A DNA stretch of 64,000 bases from an uncultured Eggerthella sp. Its GTDB lineage: Bacteria; Actinomycetota; Coriobacteriia; Coriobacteriales; Eggerthellaceae. A program made the position numbers and the translations under genes. The notes beneath the pieces are model-generated. The model made no database searches and was not told the DNA's origin. It worked only from the letters and a program-made list of their open reading frames with translations. Of this stretch, positions 35,094 to 43,304 are shown in pieces. How positions within the stretch are numbered: the stretch's first letter is position 1; each line of letters begins with the position of its first letter. The stretch lies in contig CALLDI010000007.1 in assembly GCA_937998355.1 (NCBI GenBank), forward strand, positions 62,001 through 126,000, written 5' to 3'.

Positions 35094-35230
35094 TTCGGCT
35101 GATCACGGTCTGGGAGGAGGACTCAGGCGACTTAGCCAAAGCAAAGGAGAGATCCACTTCGCGAAGCGAAGTTAGCTCGACTGAAGCGACGCTGGAGCCT
35201 GAGCCTGCTTCCAGACCGTGATCAGCCGAA
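35094..35230. repeat. Family A inverted-repeat element, copy A3
   Basis: Perfect 20-base arms at 35094-35113 and 35211-35230. The right arm includes the last nine coding bases of tatD (IFG and stop). The core, read on the minus strand, matches A1 almost base for base from CAGGCTCC through GTCGAGCTAACTT and CTTTGGCTAAGTC to CTGAGTCC. It lies between convergent thiE and tatD. Confidence 0.85.
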
Positions 35231-36097
35231 GATGCGTTGAACGTTCTTTTCGATGGCGATGAGGATATCTGGACCGCGGAGGGCGACGAGTTGGTCGTAG
35301 GCTGAATCCAGCGCTTCGGCATACTGAGCGCAGGCCACTTCGAACGCCTCGGCATCTGCATCATCTTCTGTTTCTTCGGGCAGATCCGTTTCGACGAGCA
35401 ACTGACCCGCGGGAATCGCTTTCGCGTATTCACGACCGCGCTTGGTGTTCAGCATGAACGCATTGACCGAGAAATGACATCCCAGCTCACGCGCACGTTG
35501 TAGTTGCGCGCTCGAGCCTGAGAACCAATGAAAGATCGCTGCATTGCCTGACAGCAGTTCATATTCTTGCAGCAAGTCCAAGATAACATCCGCGCTCCGT
35601 ACCGCATGGAACGAAAAGACGCGACACACATCACGAGCATCGACGAAACCCTGCGCGTCATCTTCAGCGGTCGCACCTCCCTCAGCTTCGCCCCACGCAC
35701 ATGCCGCGAAAACGCTGCGCAATACGTCGACCTGAGCAGCCTTCGTCTCCTCTTCGGTCGCGAAGACACTTCGCGCGAGCCCATTGCGCCCGAAGTCGAG
35801 GCCGACCTCGCCGATGTAGGGAGTCTGCTCGATGGTCGCAGCGGCCATCTCGATATCGCGCGCGGTCACTTCGCCAGTCGAGACCCACCACGGATGCGCA
35901 CCGAAACCCACCTTCAGCGATTCCCAGGGCGCGAAGAGCTGCTGCGCGCGCGAAAAATCCCGAGGGCTCACGGTCGTCGAGAACGCGCCTGCATATCGCT
36001 GCGCCACCCACGCGGCGAACCGATCGGGGTCGGGCGCGAACGAAAGATGGCAATGCGCATCGAAGAAGGATTTTTGCTGACTCGCGTTTATCGTCAT
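35222..36097 (-). CDS. TatD-family metal-dependent hydrolase
   Basis: 291 residues from the ATG at 36097, which overlaps the tcdA stop as ATGA. The metal-binding motif FDAHCHLSF is at the N-terminus, followed by FGAHPWW, GEVGLDFGR, SFHAVRS, IFHWFSGSS and VETDLPEE. The overall order matches TatD DNases (3'-5' exonuclease or peptide-related hydrolase activities). An acidic insert near residue 125 is unusual. Its last nine bases are part of the family A arm. Confidence 0.9.
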   Translation of the reverse strand: MTINASQQKSFFDAHCHLSFAPDPDRFAAWVAQRYAGAFSTTVSPRDFSRAQQLFAPWESLKVGFGAHPWWVSTGEVTARDIEMAAATIEQTPYIGEVGLDFGRNGLARSVFATEEETKAAQVDVLRSVFAACAWGEAEGGATAEDDAQGFVDARDVCRVFSFHAVRSADVILDLLQEYELLSGNAAIFHWFSGSSAQLQRARELGCHFSVNAFMLNTKRGREYAKAIPAGQLLVETDLPEETEDDADAEAFEVACAQYAEALDSAYDQLVALRGPDILIAIEKNVQRIFG

Positions 36098-36906
36098 GCC
36101 CTTCCGGCCAGATCGCGCAGCACTTCGCCAGCGATCATCTGCCCGAAGATCGGCGGTACGAAGGATGCGGTTCCCAGATCGCTGCGTTCGTGTCGCTCCC
36201 AATCGGCTTCGACTTCGGTCTCGAGCGGTTGCTCGCACGAATAGAGTACCTTCAGCTGCTGGATGCCGCGCTTCCTACCTTCTTTGCGCATGATGCGGCA
36301 GAGCGGGCAATTCACCGTCTCGTAGAGGTCTGCGATCTTGAAGCATTCGGGGTGGATCTTGTTCGCGCCGCCCATGCTGCTGATGAGCTTGAACGAGTAA
36401 TTCGGTGCCAACTCCGCGAGCTTCAGTTTCGCCGAGACCGTATCGATCGCATCGACCACATAATCGACATCGCGCGCGTACGTATCGAGGAATTCCGCCA
36501 TCTCTTCCTGGCGCAAGAAATCGAAGATCTTGGTGACCTGCGCTTCGGGATTGATGTCCTCGATCATGGCTGCCATCACATCGACCTTGCGCTGCCCGAT
36601 CGTCGAATAGAAGGCGATAGCCTGGCGGTTGATGTTGCTCTCAGCCACCACGTCGCGGTCGAGGATGGTCAAACGCCCCACGCCGCCACGCGCCAGCGCT
36701 TCGATGCAATTCGAGCCGACACCACCCACGCCAAGCACGAGCACATGCGCGTTCATGATGCGACGAAGACCCTCCTCGCCCCACAGCGTGCGCAGCTTCT
36801 CGTATCGCGCGGGCAATGGCTGACGATCGCTGTTCGTGATCGCGCAGGGCTCGTCCTCGCAAACAGTCTTCTCTTGCTGGTCGCTCGCAGGCGTTGCAGC
36901 GCTCAT
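36094..36906 (-). CDS. tcdA: tRNA threonylcarbamoyladenosine dehydratase TcdA
   Basis: 270 residues, E1-like. The ATP site is GVGGVGS, followed by ILDRDVVAESNINRQ; the middle has DAIDTVSAK and a SMGGANKIHPE segment. The C-terminal CPLCRIMRKEGRKRG and VLYSCEQP are typical. It cyclises t6A to ct6A in tRNA. The N-terminal 25 residues are variable and the start may be slightly shorter. Confidence 0.92.
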   Translation of the reverse strand: MSAATPASDQQEKTVCEDEPCAITNSDRQPLPARYEKLRTLWGEEGLRRIMNAHVLVLGVGGVGSNCIEALARGGVGRLTILDRDVVAESNINRQAIAFYSTIGQRKVDVMAAMIEDINPEAQVTKIFDFLRQEEMAEFLDTYARDVDYVVDAIDTVSAKLKLAELAPNYSFKLISSMGGANKIHPECFKIADLYETVNCPLCRIMRKEGRKRGIQQLKVLYSCEQPLETEVEADWERHERSDLGTASFVPPIFGQMIAGEVLRDLAGRA

Positions 36907-37017
36907 GGCTCGCTCACCTTCTTCTTGGGGTTCTCGTTCTCTCTCATACTACCTTATGGACGACACACGCGTACCACTCGATCGCGCGCCCAAAGTTGCA
37001 AGTCCCTAACTGAAACA

Positions 37018-37076
37018 TAACAGGTTCTCATCAAAAGCATTCATGCAGGAAAAGCCCTGTTAGGTAGTGATAATTT
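37018..37076 (+). promoter_or_regulatory. Promoter region with inverted repeat before the BaeRF-like gene
   Basis: TAACAGG (37018-37024) and CCTGTTA (37056-37062) form arms 31 bases apart, and TAATTT at 37071 may be the -10 box. The AACAAGGAGG ribosome-binding site is at 37153. Confidence 0.45.
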
Positions 37077-37167
37077 AATGGTGCAGCCCAACGAACGGGC
37101 GCCTGGATCACCCTCCTCAGCACGCGTTCGCCGGACGATCATAACCATCTCAACAAGGAGGCTCATC

Positions 37168-38022
37168 ATGCGTCCCATTCACCACACGAAAGACACCGTC
37201 GTCGTCATCGACGATCTTGCCGATCTCGCCCCGGTCACTGAAGGACCGGTCGTTTCGCTCTACCTTCCCACTGAATACAAGCGCCTGCGCACGAACAAAG
37301 AACGCATCGAGATGAAGGACCTCATGAAAGAGGCTAAGCATCAGATCGATTCCAAGTATCCTGCACAGCCTAACAATAAGATCCTGGTGCATCTCGACGA
37401 TGTCATCAACGCGCCCGACGAAGCACTGTGGCTCAATGCTGAAGCCGGTGTGGCGTTGTTCGCCGACAAGGACCACGTCTTCATCGCGGACCTGCACCAC
37501 AAGGTGAAGCCTGAAGTGTTCGTCGGCGACAACTGGGAACTCGGTCCGCTAGAGGGCGATGCGTTCCAGGAGAGCGACTACTACATCCTTGCCGTATCGA
37601 CCGACCGCTTCGGCCTGATCGAAGGCAAGGGCAACTACCTGAACCACGTCGACATCGAGGACGAGGGCGTCGCACAGCAGTTCGGCGAGATCATGCATGA
37701 CCACAGCGATGCACCCGCCCTCGACCATCACACGCTTATGAAGCACCTGAACCCTTATCACGACTATCGTTCTCGCAACGATGTCACCGAGCTGGAGAGT
37801 GAGAAGTTCTTCCGCTACATCAACAAGGTCGTTCAGGACACGCTGCTGGCTAACAATAAAGTACCGGTCATCTTGGCAAGCCTGCCGGAGCATCAGGAGA
37901 AGTTCCGCAAGATCGCAACGATCCCGCATCTGCTCGATCGCGGCATCGAGAAGAATCCTGCCAGCATGACCTCGAAAGAACTGGCTGAAGCAGCCTACCA
38001 CATCCTGGAGGATGGTGAGTAA
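37168..38022 (+). CDS. BaeRF-like protein (bacterial archaeo-eukaryotic release factor family), short
   Basis: 284 residues from the ATG behind AACAAGGAGG; the frame is open 30 codons upstream but that part is poorly protein-like. PVVSLYLPTEYKR near the start and the SDYYILAVSTDRFGLIEG segment are characteristic of BaeRF proteins, distant relatives of eRF1. These commonly have about 350 residues, and this one ends (EAAYHILEDGE) without the full final domain. A ribosome-related role is inference. A terminator follows. Confidence 0.7.
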   Translation: MRPIHHTKDTVVVIDDLADLAPVTEGPVVSLYLPTEYKRLRTNKERIEMKDLMKEAKHQIDSKYPAQPNNKILVHLDDVINAPDEALWLNAEAGVALFADKDHVFIADLHHKVKPEVFVGDNWELGPLEGDAFQESDYYILAVSTDRFGLIEGKGNYLNHVDIEDEGVAQQFGEIMHDHSDAPALDHHTLMKHLNPYHDYRSRNDVTELESEKFFRYINKVVQDTLLANNKVPVILASLPEHQEKFRKIATIPHLLDRGIEKNPASMTSKELAEAAYHILEDGE

Positions 38023-38137
38023 TCTCATTGCGAAGGCTAAAGGGACCCGGAAGCAGCGCCCGATCGTGCGACGAACAACGCTTTGACCTATCGCCGTTGT
38101 GCGCACGCTGCTGTTTCTTATGTGGTCTTGGAGGGGT

Positions 38138-38166
38138 AAGAGGGGAGCTTGTCTCCCCTCTTTTTT
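38138..38166 (+). terminator. Intrinsic terminator
   Basis: AAGAGGGGAG-CTTGT-CTCCCCTC hairpin followed by six Ts, directly abutting element B2. Confidence 0.9.
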
Positions 38167-38167
38167 G

Positions 38168-38326
38168 TTCCTGGACGCAGAGATGAGTGACCCTATGAAC
38201 GACCCGCTTCCCTGTTCGCGAATCCGTTGCACGGATTCGCTCATGCGTCGCTGCGCTGCTTCACTTTAAAAATTAAAGTTAGAAGCAGCGAGTCGTTCTA
38301 CGGGTCACCCATCTCTGCGTCCAGGA
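38168..38326. repeat. Family B inverted-repeat element, copy B2
   Basis: Arms of 26 bases (38168-38193, 38301-38326; TTCCTGGACGCAGAGATG start) match with one transition. The core has GACCCGCTTCCCTGTTCGCG, a GCGAATC/GGATTCGC hairpin, TCATGCGTCGCTGCGCTGC and AGAAGCAGCGAGTCG. It lies between convergent genes. The remaining bases of the 38023-38411 gap have no gene; an A/T-rich stretch at 38327-38355 follows. Confidence 0.85.
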
Positions 38327-38411
38327 AAAAAATAATAAATAATTATTAATTGGTTGCTCTGTGAGCTTTCCTGCTTTCTTGCTCGCCCGCACAAGCACGC
38401 TGTGGCGAGAG

Positions 38412-39242
38412 CTAGAACAAATACTTCTCGCAGAGGCGTTGGCGTTTTTCGGGGGTTAGGTCGAGCGCTTCGGTCAGGTAGGTGTCGAGGCTGCCGTACT
38501 TGTCTTCGACCGCCTCCATAGCTGCGTCCATGTATTCCTTATGTGCGCAGATGAGCGCGAGCAGCGCTTCGTCGCTCTTGTCCGCAAGATGGACCTTCTC
38601 CAGATCGTGCGCGATGCGCTTCAGCTTCTGGCGCGCGAAGAGGTTCGTCGCAAGGTAGTCTTCCATGATCGTGGCAGGAGGAACGCCGAGCGTGAAGAGG
38701 ATGAGCATGCTCGCTAGACCAGTGCGATCCTTGCCTTCCGAGCAATGCCAGAGCACCGCGCCCTCCTCTTGCGCGAGCAGGATCTCGAAGAACTGTTTGT
38801 ACGCAGCGACCCCTGCATCGCCCAACAGCATGAGCGGGTAGGTCTTGCTGATCACGCCCATCGGGTCGCCCTTCAGCTTGCGAAAGTCATCCCAGAGCGA
38901 GCGCAAGCTGTGCTCGTGCGTGAGACCGACCGCGCTTCCCGATAAGACCGGCAGGCTCACGAACTTCACTTCCGGCATGCGATCGATCGGATCGGGTGCT
39001 GCCTGTTGCTCCACCTCGGTGCGCAGATCGATGACCGTGCGCAGGTCGCATTCATCGACCAGAATGCGGATGTCGTTATCGGTAAGCTTATCGAGCCCAT
39101 CGGAGCGGATGAGCTTCTTCGCGCGCACGCGCTGCCCCGTCACTGCTTCCATTCCACCCTGATCGCGCGTATTGCACGTTCCATCAAGCTCGATCAATCC
39201 AAAATCGGTCATGCCGCCTGTCGGCTCTTTCATCTCAGCCAT
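38412..39242 (-). CDS. Tyrosine-protein phosphatase, MptpB-like
   Basis: 276 residues from the ATG at 39242, after GAAGGAGGGG; further upstream the frame is open but not protein-like. The active-site signature is HCSEGKDRTG (Cys-x5-Arg with the KD pair of the Y_phosphatase3 group). It has GTCNTRDQGGM near the N-terminus, as in Mycobacterium PtpB. It probably also dephosphorylates phosphoinositides, as relatives do. Only 13 bases separate it from the upstream antiporter gene, so they share a transcript. Confidence 0.9.
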   Translation of the reverse strand: MAEMKEPTGGMTDFGLIELDGTCNTRDQGGMEAVTGQRVRAKKLIRSDGLDKLTDNDIRILVDECDLRTVIDLRTEVEQQAAPDPIDRMPEVKFVSLPVLSGSAVGLTHEHSLRSLWDDFRKLKGDPMGVISKTYPLMLLGDAGVAAYKQFFEILLAQEEGAVLWHCSEGKDRTGLASMLILFTLGVPPATIMEDYLATNLFARQKLKRIAHDLEKVHLADKSDEALLALICAHKEYMDAAMEAVEDKYGSLDTYLTEALDLTPEKRQRLCEKYLF

Positions 39243-39255
39243 CGCGACCCCTCCT

Positions 39256-40821
39256 TCATTTCTTCTCTTTCCGTGTCGCAGCATCTTCGCCCTTCTCGAT
39301 GACCTCGAGGTACCCCTCTTCGTCATAACCGTTCTTCGGCTCGGGCTTAGCTTCTTGCTGTTCTTGCGCCACGCGCATCTCTTCTTCATCGACGACCGTG
39401 ATGCCAGTCACGTCCTTGTATCGCTTTCGTAGCTCCTCGATGAAGAGCTGCGTATCACGGTCGTCCTTGGTGTCTTCCTTCGCGAGCTGCTTGACGAGCG
39501 GCTTGATACGCTCGGCCAAGTCAGGGTCATCGCGATCGATGAGCGCACGCGCTTTCGCGAGCAAGCGCACCAACTCCGCACGACTCTTCACGATGTCGGA
39601 GATATCGGAAGGCTGCGCCGAGATCTCCTTCGCAAGGTCGATGACATGCGTATCGGAGAAGCGGATGGTGGCGGAGGCGAGCGCGGGCATCACGAAGACC
39701 GTGATCGCACCAGCGCACACCAGAACGGATGCGACTTCGCTCGACATCGCTCCCGATTGCTGCGCGACCGTAGTGACCGCGACGATGATGGGCAGTGCCG
39801 TAGTGCAATAGAGCGCCACGGTGATGCGCGCGCTGCGGCTCAGATCGTGGCGATGCTTGCCCGTCGAGAGAGCGATGAATACCGGAAGCGCACGAATGAG
39901 CAGCAGCAGGATGATGAAGAATATGAGCAGGTCGGGGCTTTGACCCACCGCGGTGAGATCGATGTTCGCGCCCGAGACGATGAAGAAGAGCGGAATGAAG
40001 AAGCCGAATGCAAGACCATCGAGCTTCGTCTCCAGGCTCTTGCTGCCCTCGGGGATGATGAAGCGCAAGATGAAGCCGGCTGCGAACGCACCCAGCACGA
40101 TATCGAGGTTGAACACCGCCGAGAGCGCCGTGAGCGCCACGAGCAAGAGCACCGTCACGCGCACTACGGTCTGCTGCGTGGTCTCGGCCCCTTCGCGCAG
40201 GAACGTCTCAACCTTCTTCCAGCCCTTCAGGCGCGAGATGAACACCGCCATGAGCACCGCGATGGCCGCGAACGCGAGCAGGACGAGCACGCTCTGGAGC
40301 GTCGTGCGCGTCGAGAGCAACAGCGCCATGGCGACCACCGGGCCCAATTCGCCCCAGGTGCCATACGAGAGGATCGCGTCGCCGATCTTCGTATCCATGA
40401 GCTTGCGCTCTTTCAGGATGGGAAGCAGCGTACCCAACGCTGTGGTGGTGAGCGCGATGACCACCGCGATGCCATCGATGCCCCCGAGCGAGAAGGCAGG
40501 CCAGAGCCACACCGCCACGACCGCGATGCCGAACGTGAGGATCCACGTCGCGAATCCGCGCTTTCCCTGATAGTTCGAGAGATTCTTCGGGTCGATCTCG
40601 TAACCTGCCAGCAGGAACAAGAATGCCAGACCCAGATCGGAGAGCAGCGATATCGCATCGCCCACATGGATCCATCCGAGCATATGAGGACCGCACAGCG
40701 CGCCCGCGAAGAGCAGGAACACCGTTTCAGGAATGAGCTTTTGGGGGACCAAACGCGCGAGCAGAGGCGTGATGCTCGCCAGAAGCGCGATGACCGCGAG
40801 CGAGATCAGTTCTTCTTCCAT
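39256..40821 (-). CDS. Kef-type cation:proton antiporter
   Basis: 521 residues from the ATG at 40821, behind AAAGGAGGG. About twelve membrane segments fill the first 390 residues, with LLAGYEIDPKNL near residue 75 and a conserved GAFAAGFIL region. The charged cytoplasmic tail (ARALIDRDDPDLAERIKPLV and later) is helical and lacks a TrkA-N domain. It exports Na+ or K+ for H+. Co-transcribed with the tyrosine phosphatase gene. Confidence 0.88.
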   Translation of the reverse strand: MEEELISLAVIALLASITPLLARLVPQKLIPETVFLLFAGALCGPHMLGWIHVGDAISLLSDLGLAFLFLLAGYEIDPKNLSNYQGKRGFATWILTFGIAVVAVWLWPAFSLGGIDGIAVVIALTTTALGTLLPILKERKLMDTKIGDAILSYGTWGELGPVVAMALLLSTRTTLQSVLVLLAFAAIAVLMAVFISRLKGWKKVETFLREGAETTQQTVVRVTVLLLVALTALSAVFNLDIVLGAFAAGFILRFIIPEGSKSLETKLDGLAFGFFIPLFFIVSGANIDLTAVGQSPDLLIFFIILLLLIRALPVFIALSTGKHRHDLSRSARITVALYCTTALPIIVAVTTVAQQSGAMSSEVASVLVCAGAITVFVMPALASATIRFSDTHVIDLAKEISAQPSDISDIVKSRAELVRLLAKARALIDRDDPDLAERIKPLVKQLAKEDTKDDRDTQLFIEELRKRYKDVTGITVVDEEEMRVAQEQQEAKPEPKNGYDEEGYLEVIEKGEDAATRKEKK

Positions 40822-41008
40822 GTTCGGCCCTCCTTTCGTACCTTCCAATTGTATGGCAACGGCGCCCGCCGCGGTCGCCGACGCACGTACGCTGCCGTGA
40901 ACCGTAACTCAATTGATGAAAAGCTGTGACGCAGCCTTGGTTTACCTGCGCGCACAGGAGTGGCACGATTAAGAGAGCAACATTCCCGCACGTCAAAGTT
41001 GGTCGCCC

Positions 41009-42496
41009 ATGTCCTGGTCATCGGTCATCGATAAGAAGCAGATCCTGCCGAACCTCGCCTTCATCGTGGCGGTGGGCATCACCTCTGCGTTCACCTCCAT
41101 CGTCCTCTGTCTGTGCGTGAACGCGGCGTACCACATCAGCCAACAGGCGGCGTGGACCGTCTTCTTCCTACCCGTGCTCGGCATCATCTCGCTGGCGTTC
41201 TACAAGGCGATGAAGCTGCCTTATGACTATGGCACCGACGACCTGGTCATGCAGATGCGCGAAAACAAGCCCGTCTCGCCCACGCTCGCTCCCGCCATCC
41301 TGGTCGGCACATGCCTCACCACGCTCGGCGGCGGCGCGGTCGGCAAGGAATCGAGCGCGTTCCAGATGGGCGCTTCGATCGGCGAGGTGCTCTGCCGCGT
41401 CTTCAAGCTCAAGAACCTCTTCACGAACAAGACCGATCGCAACGTGTACGGCTACGCCGCCCTCATGGGCATGTCCGCTACGTTCAGCGCGCTGTTCTTC
41501 GCGCCGCTCGGCGCGGTCTTCCTTGTTTTCGAGCTCACGCGCTTCAAGACATTCAGCCCGGCGCGCTTCGTCGCGCTGGTAGCTTCCGCGTTCATCGCGG
41601 CCGCCATCGCCTACCCCTTCGGGATCGGCGACATCATCCCACGCGTCGCCATACCTTCCATCACGCCCGAGCTCATGCTGCAGGTCGTGCTGATCGGCAC
41701 GCTGGGCGGCGTGCTCGGTCGTTTCTTCGGTGGCAGCCTTCGCACGGTTCGCGCCTGGCAGCGCGAGAAGATCCGCCATCCCTACATCTCCGTCGCGTTT
41801 GTCGGCGTGGCCATCGCCATCCTCGTCATGGTCTTCAGTCTGCAAACCTTCGAAGGCGGCGGCATGAACCTGCTGAAGCAGGCTGCAGCTGGCTCGATCG
41901 GCACCTGGGATTTCGCGATCAAGGCAGCGCTCGTATTCCTGGCGCTGGCATCGGGGTTCAAAGGCGGCGAGATCATGCCGACGCTGGTCATCGGCGGTCT
42001 TCTAGGGTGCTCGCTCGGGCAGCTGGTGGGCATCGATCCTTCGTTCGCTACTGCGATCGGTGTCATGACCTTCTTCGCCGGCATGAGCCGCTGCCCCATC
42101 GCAGCGTTCTTCCTCGGCTTCGAGGTGTTCGGTGTCGAGATCATCCCGTACCTGCTCGTCGGCATCGCGTTCGCTTATTTCGGTAGCCGCGACATCGGCT
42201 ATTATGGAAAGGGCATTCGCCTCGAAGCGCACAGCACGCGCAAGCGCAAGGACTTCATCGAAGCCTTCGTGAAGAAGAATCCTTCAGCGGCCGAAATGCT
42301 CGAGACGCTCGAAGAGCAGTCCAACGAACGTTCCGTCGAAAGCGAGCGCGCGGCGCGCGAAGAAGAGCGCTCCGCGGTGTTGCCCGAACTGCCGAAGGAA
42401 GAGTTCGAACGACTGAAGCAAGAACGCCAACAGGAACGATCCGCTGAACCGAAGCGAACGACCGACCACGCCACGAACGGCAAGACCGATTCGTGA
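41009..42496 (+). CDS. ClC-type chloride channel or transporter, second copy
   Basis: 495 residues. ClC loops GGGAVGKESSAFQMGAS (the GxxGKE motif), SATFSALFFAPLGAVFLVFE and KGGEIMPTLVIGG are present, with a last motif GMSRCPIAAFFLGFE. The soluble tail of about 80 residues is charged and helical, without CBS domains. It differs clearly from the ClC at 11752 in its loops, so this is not a recent duplicate. It is followed at 21 bases by an oxidoreductase gene. Confidence 0.9.
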   Translation: MSWSSVIDKKQILPNLAFIVAVGITSAFTSIVLCLCVNAAYHISQQAAWTVFFLPVLGIISLAFYKAMKLPYDYGTDDLVMQMRENKPVSPTLAPAILVGTCLTTLGGGAVGKESSAFQMGASIGEVLCRVFKLKNLFTNKTDRNVYGYAALMGMSATFSALFFAPLGAVFLVFELTRFKTFSPARFVALVASAFIAAAIAYPFGIGDIIPRVAIPSITPELMLQVVLIGTLGGVLGRFFGGSLRTVRAWQREKIRHPYISVAFVGVAIAILVMVFSLQTFEGGGMNLLKQAAAGSIGTWDFAIKAALVFLALASGFKGGEIMPTLVIGGLLGCSLGQLVGIDPSFATAIGVMTFFAGMSRCPIAAFFLGFEVFGVEIIPYLLVGIAFAYFGSRDIGYYGKGIRLEAHSTRKRKDFIEAFVKKNPSAAEMLETLEEQSNERSVESERAAREEERSAVLPELPKEEFERLKQERQQERSAEPKRTTDHATNGKTDS

Positions 42497-42517
42497 CCGA
42501 CCGAAAGGAATCGCCTT

Positions 42518-43093
42518 ATGACCACGCTCTTCGTGAACGCTTGCGCCTGGGAGCACTCCCGCACTCATGCTCTGTGCGATGAATATCTGAACGATATCGA
42601 TCAGGTCGAAACGGTGAATCTGTTCGACCTCGACCTGAAGCCACTGAACTGGACACGCCTTACCGAGCGCGAGGAACTGCAACGAGACGAAGACTGGGGC
42701 GATTCGATGTTCGACCTCGCCAAGCAGTTCGCCGCAGCGGACGAGATCGTGATCGGCGCGCCTTACTGGGATATCTCGTTCCCCGCCATTCTGAAGGTCT
42801 ACATCGAACTGGTGACCGTGAACGGCATCACCTTCCATTACACCGAAGAAGGCATGCCCGAAGGGCTTTGTCGTGCTAAGCGCCTCATCTACATCAGCAC
42901 TGCTGGCGGTCCGAGCTCGAAGGCGAATTTCGGCTACGAGTACCTCGCGGGCATCGCGCGCCTCTACGGCATTCCCGAGACGCACCAGATCGCCGCGGAG
43001 ATGCTCGATGTGGTGGGCATGGATGTGGATGCGATCATGAACGAAGCGAAGGATGCTATTCACCAGCTGAAAGCTTCGCTTCCTTCTTTGTAG
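42518..43093 (+). CDS. Flavodoxin-fold NAD(P)H oxidoreductase (azoreductase-like)
   Basis: 191 residues. FMN-binding fold with NACAWEHSRTHAL at the phosphate loop, IGAPYWDISFPAILKVYIEL and ISTAGGP, similar to NAD(P)H-dependent flavoproteins and AzoR. The electron acceptor is not evident. It starts after GACCGAAAGG. Element C2 follows its stop. Confidence 0.85.
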   Translation: MTTLFVNACAWEHSRTHALCDEYLNDIDQVETVNLFDLDLKPLNWTRLTEREELQRDEDWGDSMFDLAKQFAAADEIVIGAPYWDISFPAILKVYIELVTVNGITFHYTEEGMPEGLCRAKRLIYISTAGGPSSKANFGYEYLAGIARLYGIPETHQIAAEMLDVVGMDVDAIMNEAKDAIHQLKASLPSL

Positions 43094-43109
43094 TCGTTGC
43101 GCGGAATAG

Positions 43110-43188
43110 GCAGGAGGGGCACCCGCCTACAGCTGCTCGCTTACGGTTGACGAAGAGCAACGACCAACCGCATCTTCGAAGGCGTTCT
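43110..43188. repeat. Family C partial copy C2a
   Basis: CCTACAGCTGCTCGCTTACG and the following GACGAAGAGCAACGACCAACC match the first two thirds of core C1 in the same orientation. It lacks the distal GGCTGCGCAAGCGG part and has no long arms. It stands next to the inverted full copy C2b. Confidence 0.65.
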
Positions 43189-43290
43189 TGAGTTTGGTTG
43201 GAGGGTATGGGCCGCTTGCGCAGCCGCGGTTGGCTACTGCAACGTTAACCGCAAGCGAGCAGCTGTAGGCACATGCCCTCCAACCAAACT
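43189..43290. repeat. Family C inverted-repeat element, copy C2b
   Basis: Arms of 20 bases (43189-43208, 43271-43290; GAGTTTGGTTGGAGGG start) match with one transition. The core on the minus strand reads CCTACAGCTGCTCGCTTGCG to GGCTGCGCAAGCGG, so it is inverted relative to C2a. It lies between convergent genes ending at 43093 and 43305. Confidence 0.8.
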
Positions 43291-43304
43291 CCTGGAAGGC
43301 AGCG

